Assembly: GCF_005765165.1 (NCBI RefSeq)
Contig: NZ_VCIW01000018.1
Coordinates: 109,853 to 173,852 of the forward strand
Direction of reading: 5' to 3'
Length of the DNA stretch: 64,000 nt
Source: Paenibacillus antri
GTDB lineage: Bacteria; Bacillota; Bacilli; Paenibacillales; YIM-B00363
Position numbers and translations under genes: made by a program. Shown piece by piece: positions 59,370-64,000 of this stretch. The notes under the pieces were generated by a model. It had not been told where the DNA came from and did no database searches. It saw only the letters and a list, made by a program, of their open reading frames with translations. Within the stretch, counting starts at the first letter, position 1. Each line of letters opens with the position of its first letter.

Positions 59370-59398
59370 ATGGTAATGAACCGCTTGTCTTTTGTCAA
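59370..59398 (-). promoter_or_regulatory. Predicted ptsG promoter
   Basis: On the minus strand a perfect TTGACA (59393-59398) and TACCAT (59370-59375) are 17 bp apart. No RAT-type antiterminator or terminator is visible in the short 30-base leader. Confidence 0.6.
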
Positions 59399-59401
59399 AG
59401 A

Positions 59402-59431
59402 GAAAAACGGCGGACGTCACCGTCCGCCGTT
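59402..59431 (-). terminator. Terminator after the PSFGQQ-repeat protein gene
   Basis: On the minus strand AACGGCGGACG/CGTCCGCCGTT closes a GTGA loop, then TTTCTC. It separates this gene from ptsG. Confidence 0.8.
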
Positions 59432-59447
59432 CGTCTTGTTGCCGGTA

Positions 59448-60149
59448 TTAGAAATTGCGGTAAGGAGAGAAATTGCTTTGGTTTTGCATGATTTGGTTCG
59501 TCGGCGTGTTGACGTTGTACGTGCCTTGTACGCCGCTCAACGTGTTGATGCCTTGCGAACGACCCGTCGCGTACGTGCTTGCGCGCAAGGAATCTTCGCG
59601 CAAAGCCGCGTCATGGTCCGGACGGTTGCCGACGTAATTTTGCGTGTGGTAGCTGTTCGTTCCTTGGAAGCTCGACTGCATGCTTGGCTGGAACGAAGTC
59701 ATCGAGCCGAAGCTTTGGCCTTGGTTCGATGCAAAGGAGCTCGGGGACTGGCTGTCTTCACGGAAGCTTCGATCGTGGTTCGGCTGGTTCCCTACATAGC
59801 TCGACGCGTGATAGCTGCCCGTCTGCATGCTCGGGGACTGGCTGTCCTCGCGGAAGCTTCGGTCGTGGTTCGGCTGGTTCCCCGCGTAGCTGGACGTGTG
59901 ATAGCTCGAACCCCCGAATTGCGTCGTCTGTTGCGGTTGGTAGAACGACTGGACGGCGCCCGTCGGTTGGAACGTCTTCTGCAAGCCGCGGTATTGCGAC
60001 TGCACTTGTTGGCCGAAACCTTGTTGCTGACCGAAGGATGGTTGCTGACTGAAAGATTGTTGCTGGCCGAAAGATGGTTGCTGACCGAAAGATGGTTGCT
60101 GACCGAAAGATGGTTGCCCGAAGGAAGGTTGGAACGATTGATTGAACAC
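59448..60149 (-). CDS. Low-complexity PSFGQQ-repeat protein, putative spore coat or surface protein
   Basis: 233 residues, family not recognised. Residues 8-47 are a Gln/Phe/Ser/Gly-rich run of PSFGQQ units, similar in style to prion-like or coat proteins. Three copies of a 26-residue unit follow at about 82-107, 112-137 and 166-191, with consensus SYHxSSYxGNQPNHDRSFREDSQSPS; the third copy is diverged. There is no cysteine, signal peptide or membrane helix. It starts at GTG (60149), ten bases after AGGAGG, and has its own terminator. Spore or crust assembly is a guess from composition. Confidence 0.8.
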   Translation of the reverse strand: MFNQSFQPSFGQPSFGQQPSFGQQPSFGQQQSFSQQPSFGQQQGFGQQVQSQYRGLQKTFQPTGAVQSFYQPQQTTQFGGSSYHTSSYAGNQPNHDRSFREDSQSPSMQTGSYHASSYVGNQPNHDRSFREDSQSPSSFASNQGQSFGSMTSFQPSMQSSFQGTNSYHTQNYVGNRPDHDAALREDSLRASTYATGRSQGINTLSGVQGTYNVNTPTNQIMQNQSNFSPYRNF

Positions 60150-60270
60150 GATCGAATTTCCTCCTTAGAAAGTAAGAGTGGTCCCCCGAGGGCGCGCCGA
60201 GACGACGCTTCCTTGGAAGCCTCTAATATTGTGTCTAAGGAGCGGAGAAATTATGAATTCGCCGGGACGA

Positions 60271-60696
60271 TCATTTTCGATTCGGGCGCAGCACCGCGTC
60301 TTCTACTTTAATGCATCGATCCATGATGACGGTCATGCCGCTTTCCGACGCGATGCGCGCCGCTTCCTCGCTGGCGATGCCGAGCTGCAGCCACAGCGTC
60401 TTCGCGCCGACGGCGGCAGCCTCTTCCGCGATCGGCGGCGTATGCTCCGCCCGGCGGAAGACGTTGACGATGTCGATCGATTCCGGGATGTCCTTGAGTG
60501 ACGCGTATCCCTTTTGGCCGAGTACGTCTTCTCCCTTCGGATTGACGGGGATGATCCGGTACCCGCGATGCAGCATCGCCTCCGACACTTCGTACGCCGG
60601 TCGGTCGGGGTTGTTGGTCAACCCGACGACGGCGATTGCGCCCGCTTGCTCGAGAATCGTCTTGATTCGGTCTCTGCTCGGATGTTCGTACGCCAT
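60271..60696 (-). CDS. CoA-binding domain protein (YccU family)
   Basis: 141-residue Rossmann protein of the CoA-binding family (relatives YccU, YneT). AIAVVGLTNNPDRPAYEVSEAMLHRGYRIIPVNPKG is the nucleotide-binding segment, and TLWLQLGIASEEAARIASESGMTVIMDRCIKVE the conserved end. The role is unknown; binding of CoA has been shown for some relatives. It lies 18 bases after aroA with GAAGGAGG upstream of its ATG, so they are probably one transcript. Confidence 0.9.
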   Translation of the reverse strand: MAYEHPSRDRIKTILEQAGAIAVVGLTNNPDRPAYEVSEAMLHRGYRIIPVNPKGEDVLGQKGYASLKDIPESIDIVNVFRRAEHTPPIAEEAAAVGAKTLWLQLGIASEEAARIASESGMTVIMDRCIKVEDAVLRPNRK

Positions 60697-60714
60697 ATAG
60701 GTTCGGCCTCCTTC

Positions 60715-62004
60715 TTATTCCATGCGAATATCGGCGCCCAGCGCTTTCAGGTGATCGAAAAATTGCGGATACGACTTCGCGACGTGATGCGCGTCTCGAA
60801 TGACGAGACCTTCGCTCGATCGCAGGCCGACGACGGACAACGCCATAATGACGCGATGGTCGTAATGCGCGTCGATGACGACGCCGCCCTTCACGCCTTC
60901 CGGCTTGCCGTGCACGATAATTTCGTCGCGCTTCTCCTCGACGTTCGCGCCCGCTTTCCGCAGCTCCGTTAAGTAGTCTGTAATCCGGTCGCATTCTTTA
61001 TAACGCAAGTTTTCCACGTTGTAGAACCGGGACGTGCCTTCGGCGAAGACGGACGCGGCCACGCACGCCAGAACGGCGTCGGTGAATTCGTCTCCGTCGA
61101 ACTCCACCGCCCGCAGCTTGCCGTTGCCCTGTACCCGAACGATGCCGTTCTCGTGCGTCAGCGGCGTTCCCATCGCGCGGATGACGTCCACCGCCTTGCG
61201 TTCGCCTTGCTTGCTGTTCTCCAGCAGTCGATGCACCGTCACGTCCGAATTCGTCACCGCGGCCGCCGCGAGGATCGCCGCCGAGCCGGGGTAGTCGCCT
61301 TGCACCGAGTATTCGCCGACGCGATACGCTTGGTTCCCAGGCACGCGATAGAACATCAAGTCGTCGCTCGCTTCGATCTCGATGCCGGCGTCGCGCAGCA
61401 CCTCCAACGTCTGGCCGACGACGATCTTCGACTTCAGGTCGTGTTGCACGCGAATTTCGCTGTCTTCTTTCAGCAGCGGCGTAAGGAACAACAGCGAGCT
61501 AAGGAACTGCGAAGAGACGCTGCCGGACACCTCGATCGCGCCGCCCTTCGGCTGCCCGCCGTACACCGTGATCGGCAGCTTGCCTTCGTTATGATCGATG
61601 CGGACGTTCATCGTCTGCAGCGCGGCGATCAAGTCGTCGTGCGGCCGCTTGCCTAGCGAATCGGGGTACGTGTTGACGAAGGTGACCTCCGGAAGCAACG
61701 AAGCTACCGACAGAAGGAAGCGCAATACGGCGCCCGCGTTGCCGACGTTCAGCTCCTTGACCGGCTTCGGATGGTTGCCGAAGCCGTGCACCGTCATCTC
61801 GACGTCCGTCTCGGTCAAGCCGGCCCCGAGGTCCTTGAGGCAGCGCCGCAGCGCGTCGCTGTCTTCGCTGTGCGCAGGGTATTTGATGCGGCTGACGCCG
61901 TCGGCGAGCGCGGCGACGAGCATATAACGAGTCGTGTAATTTTTGGAAGATAACGCTTGAAGTTCCCCTTGCAAACGGGCAGTAGGTTTAACGATGGCAT
62001 CCAT
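60715..62004 (-). CDS. aroA: 3-phosphoshikimate 1-carboxyvinyltransferase (EPSP synthase), divergent type
   Basis: Sixth step of the shikimate pathway. The 429 residues form the two-domain EPSPS fold, with LNVGNAGAVLRFLLS, SSQFLSSLLFLTPLL, QGDYPGSAAILAAAA, YKECDRI and DAHYDHRVIMAL. The usual substrate motif GSKSxxxR appears as ALSSKNYTTRY (Lys21 and Arg26 kept, following Ser replaced by Asn). At the glyphosate loop, G91 is kept but positions of E. coli Thr97 and Pro101 are Ala92 and Phe96. The ATG follows AGAGGAG. aroK lies 1.2 kb upstream. Confidence 0.93.
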   Translation of the reverse strand: MDAIVKPTARLQGELQALSSKNYTTRYMLVAALADGVSRIKYPAHSEDSDALRRCLKDLGAGLTETDVEMTVHGFGNHPKPVKELNVGNAGAVLRFLLSVASLLPEVTFVNTYPDSLGKRPHDDLIAALQTMNVRIDHNEGKLPITVYGGQPKGGAIEVSGSVSSQFLSSLLFLTPLLKEDSEIRVQHDLKSKIVVGQTLEVLRDAGIEIEASDDLMFYRVPGNQAYRVGEYSVQGDYPGSAAILAAAAVTNSDVTVHRLLENSKQGERKAVDVIRAMGTPLTHENGIVRVQGNGKLRAVEFDGDEFTDAVLACVAASVFAEGTSRFYNVENLRYKECDRITDYLTELRKAGANVEEKRDEIIVHGKPEGVKGGVVIDAHYDHRVIMALSVVGLRSSEGLVIRDAHHVAKSYPQFFDHLKALGADIRME

Positions 62005-62081
62005 ATTGAATGTCTCCTCTCTTCTATGAACGAGCAAGGCGCGAACGCGAATAATTACTGGTATCTAACAGCCTATGTCCG

Positions 62082-62438
62082 CTACGGCGCGAGCGCCGTT
62101 CCGGCACCGGCCGCCGCGATCGACGTCGCAACGGAGAGCGCGATGTATGCCGCCGACCGGCGTCGCCTCCCCGCGCGCGACAGCGTCGCGGCTTCCACGG
62201 CGAACGTCGAATACGTCGTAAAACCGCCGAGAAGGCCCGCGCCTAGCCCTGCCGCAACGACGGGATTCGCGACGCCGCCGCCGGCCATCCACCCGAGAAG
62301 GAACGAACCGGCGACGTTGACGGCGAGCGTCGCGTAGGGAAGCCGGTGCGACGCGCGGTTCCGGCGAAGGGCGGCGGCCCGCAGCGCGGCGCCGACCGCC
62401 CCGCCGGCCGCGACGGCGGCGAGGATGAGGACGCTCAA
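62082..62438 (-). CDS. Fluoride exporter FluC/CrcB, first paralogue
   Basis: Small four-helix fluoride channel of 118 residues. LRNRASHRLPYATLAVNVAGSFLLGW-type helix and the pore motif GGFTTYSTFAVE are present. It starts at TTG, which overlaps the stop of the upstream fluC copy (TTGA), with GGGAGGCG before it. Such gene pairs can form heterodimers with opposite topology. No fluoride riboswitch motif is recognised upstream. Confidence 0.9.
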   Translation of the reverse strand: MSVLILAAVAAGGAVGAALRAAALRRNRASHRLPYATLAVNVAGSFLLGWMAGGGVANPVVAAGLGAGLLGGFTTYSTFAVEAATLSRAGRRRRSAAYIALSVATSIAAAGAGTALAP

Positions 62439-62803
62439 GACGCGCCTCCCGCCCGAAGGCCGGCGTTCGCGAGCAGCGGTCCGGCGCAAGCGCTCGCCGC
62501 GACATACGCCGCCGCGGCGACGGATCGGCCGTCCGCCAGCAGCGTCCACGCCTCCAAGCCGAAGGCGGACATCGTCGTGAAGGCGCCGAGAAAGCCCGCG
62601 GCGGCACCATGGTAGACGGCGGACGACTTGTCCTTCGCCGAGAAGCGACCGGCCATCCACCCGAGCGCATAGGCGCCTAAAAGATTCACGGCCAAGGTCG
62701 CGTACGGAAATCCGCCGGCCGCCGCGGGAGCCAGCCATGCGCCGAGCCCCCAGCGGGAGACGGCCCCCGCCGCTCCGCCCGCGGCAATCCAACCGTATCG
62801 CAT
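62435..62803 (-). CDS. Fluoride exporter FluC/CrcB, second paralogue
   Basis: 122-residue FluC homologue with FPYATLAVNLLGAYALGWMAGRFSA and GAFTTMSAFGLEAW. Compared with its partner, the second polar residue of the TxxSTF pore motif is Ala (TMSAF), so the two subunits are not equivalent. The ATG at 62803 follows GGAGG. It is translated first in the pair and overlaps the other copy by four bases. Confidence 0.9.
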   Translation of the reverse strand: MRYGWIAAGGAAGAVSRWGLGAWLAPAAAGGFPYATLAVNLLGAYALGWMAGRFSAKDKSSAVYHGAAAGFLGAFTTMSAFGLEAWTLLADGRSVAAAAYVAASACAGPLLANAGLRAGGAS

Positions 62804-62896
62804 GGCAGCACCTCCGAGTTGACTTCGAATCCAAGGCCGACGTAAGATGAGGGCAGACTTCACAATCTACATTGACGACCGAAAGGAGCGCTATCA

Positions 62897-63199
62897 ATGA
62901 GCGCTATGCGCACGATCGACCCCGAACAGTTGGCGACTCGGCTCGACGCGGGCGAGACGGTATGCATCATCGACGTCCGCGAAGACGAGGAAGTGGCCGC
63001 AGGCATGATCCCGGGAGCCCGACACATCCCGATGGGCACGATCCCGGATCGGCTCGCGGACATTCCCCGCGACGGCGAAGTCGTCCTCGTCTGCCGCAGC
63101 GGCGCCCGCAGCGGGCGCGTCCACGAGTATCTTGCCGCCCAAGGGTATGCCAACCTGGTTAATATGAACGGCGGCATGATGGCTTGGGAGCGCCGTTGA
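62897..63199 (+). CDS. Rhodanese-like domain protein
   Basis: Single-domain 100-residue rhodanese, a sulfur carrier or sulfurtransferase. CIIDVREDEEVAAGMIPGARHIPMG is the N-terminal signature and VVLVCRSGARSGRV the active-site loop with the persulfide Cys and basic residues. It ends YANLVNMNGGMMAWERR. AAAGGAG precedes the ATG. It diverges from the fluC pair and its stop lies 3 bases from the convergent aroK stop. Confidence 0.93.
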   Translation: MSAMRTIDPEQLATRLDAGETVCIIDVREDEEVAAGMIPGARHIPMGTIPDRLADIPRDGEVVLVCRSGARSGRVHEYLAAQGYANLVNMNGGMMAWERR

Positions 63200-63202
63200 C
63201 GG

Positions 63203-63727
63203 CTACGCCCGGCGCGACAAGCCCGTCCGCTCGATAATGCTCTCCACCGTCTCCCTTACGTTGCTGCGCGACGTATCGACGACGAGGTGGGCGAAATCGT
63301 ACGCGTTCTTCCGCTCCTCGAGGAGCCGATGAACGCGTTCTTCTTTATCCCCCGCGAGCAGCGGTCGATTCGCGTCGCCCCGAAGCCGCGCCAGCAAAAC
63401 GTCCGGCGGGGCGGTCAGGGCGACGACGAAGCCGCCCTCGAGCATCGTCTCTCGGTTCGCTTGCCGGAGCACGGCGCCGCCGCCCGTCGAGACGACCTGG
63501 CGCGAGCCGGTCAGGACGCTCTTCAGCACCGCTGACTCCGCGTCGCGGAAATACGCTTCTCCTTCTTCCTCGAACAGCTGCGGGATCGACCGGCCCTCCC
63601 GTTCGACGACGGTAGCGTCGGTGTCGACGAACCGCCATCCGAGACGTTCCGCGAGCGCCGAACCGACCGTCGATTTCCCCGTTCCCATAAAGCCGATCAT
63701 CACGATGTTCCGGTTGCTTCCGTTCAA
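63203..63727 (-). CDS. aroK: Shikimate kinase
   Basis: Phosphorylates shikimate, the step before AroA. The 174 residues have P-loop IGFMGTGKSTVG, DTDATVVEREGRSI with shikimate-binding Asp, YFRDAE (Arg), the GGGAV loop and the RPLL lid. TTG at 63727 is the likely start, but the ribosome binding site is only GGGGA-like; the GTG eight codons on (VMIGFMGTG) is a weaker choice. aroK and aroA are separated by fluC and rhodanese genes, so they are probably not co-transcribed. Confidence 0.93.
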   Translation of the reverse strand: MNGSNRNIVMIGFMGTGKSTVGSALAERLGWRFVDTDATVVEREGRSIPQLFEEEGEAYFRDAESAVLKSVLTGSRQVVSTGGGAVLRQANRETMLEGGFVVALTAPPDVLLARLRGDANRPLLAGDKEERVHRLLEERKNAYDFAHLVVDTSRSNVRETVESIIERTGLSRRA

Positions 63728-63790
63728 TGGTCGTTCCCCGTCCCCAGTTTTTTCACATCATACCATAGCGCGCGCGGACCGAACAGCCCG

Positions 63791-63831
63791 AAAAAAGAAG
63801 CCTCCCGCCCGCGGCTCGCGGTCGGAAGGCT
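63791..63831 (-). terminator. gnd terminator
   Basis: On the minus strand AGCCTTCC pairs with GGGAGGCT (one mismatch) around a GC-rich loop, followed by TCTTTTTT, 14 nt past the gnd stop. Confidence 0.75.
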
Positions 63832-63844
63832 CGGGGTGCGCGGC

Positions 63845-64000
63845 TTACTGCATCCACTCGAAGTGGAACGTCCCTTCTTTGTCCACGCGCTCGAACGTGT
63901 GCGCGCCGAAGTAGTCGCGCTGCGCCTGCAGCAGGTTCGCCGGCAGCCGCTCCGTCCGGTACGAATCGTAGTACGCCAGCGCCGACGAGAACGACGGCGT
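63845..64000 (-). CDS. gnd: 6-phosphogluconate dehydrogenase, C-terminal fragment
   Basis: Last 51 residues of a decarboxylating 6-phosphogluconate dehydrogenase (pentose phosphate pathway). [38 protein letters not shown] and GTFHFEWMQ match the conserved C-terminal end. That end forms the tail that inserts into the partner subunit's active site. The rest of the gene lies beyond position 64000. Confidence 0.93.
   Translation of the reverse strand, partial: TPSFSSALAYYDSYRTERLPANLLQAQRDYFGAHTFERVDKEGTFHFEWMQ

Noticed and set aside
59339..59398. TTG start giving a 648-residue PtsG
   Set aside because: That TTG is the first codon of a perfect TTGACA -35 box with a -10 at 17 bp, so it lies upstream of the transcript.
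62804..62896. Fluoride riboswitch before the fluC pair
   Set aside because: No GGNGAUGG core or downstream pseudoknot partner could be found in the 93 bases.

Overview
The window is a chromosomal segment of a GC-rich, endospore-forming Firmicute, most likely Paenibacillaceae (Paenibacillus or Cohnella type). The evidence is AGGAGG-type ribosome binding sites, sporulation genes (spoVM, spoVIF), YlbF/YlbG/RemA/CcpA regulators, and gene order matching the Bacillus subtilis yloA-recG block. No tRNA, rRNA, CRISPR array or prophage was found.

Region 1 (1-29.2 kb) is mostly housekeeping on the minus strand. It starts with a Y-family polymerase fragment behind two LexA-like boxes, then spoVIF. The block recG-fakB-fakA-yloU, rpmB (plus), spoVM-rpe-rsgA-prkC-prpC-rlmN-rsmB-fmt-def, priA-coaBC-rpoZ-gmk-remA-yicC, a homocysteine methyltransferase/MTHFR fusion, a Ca2+-ATPase and rqcH (plus) follows. 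Relative to B. subtilis, thiN is absent between rpe and spoVM, and the sda genes beside recG are replaced by a DegV/FakB gene next to fakA. A 51-bp tandem repeat fills the def-priA gap.

Region 2 (29.2-42.2 kb) is more variable: a CarH-like B12-binding MerR regulator; a tightly packed lysR-PHP-galU-ugd unit; a hypothetical gene; ylbG and ylbF separated by an asparaginase on the other strand; an overlapping XPB helicase/helicase-associated pair; a CBS protein; and an M20 amidohydrolase.

Region 3 (42.2-52.6 kb) carries yugN-ftsW, an Asp23-like gene, ylaN, an HPr-like protein without the catalytic histidine, an M29 aminopeptidase, a GAF-GGDEF diguanylate cyclase, rpsD with a long leader, and a PBP1A with two FN3 domains. 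It ends in a 440-bp non-coding, highly structured element with transposon-like terminal inverted repeats.

Region 4 (52.6-64 kb) carries mtnN, ccpA, a zinc-ribbon protein, a PfpI protein, a ptsG-ptsI operon without ptsH, a PSFGQQ-repeat protein, a CoA-binding protein, aroA, paired fluC genes, a rhodanese, aroK, and the 3' end of gnd. CcpA, PtsG/PtsI and the HPr-like protein all belong to carbon uptake and catabolite control. PrkC/PrpC, FtsW, PBP1A, GalU and Ugd belong to envelope growth.

Starts were chosen from ribosome binding sites and family alignment from memory. No database search was run.
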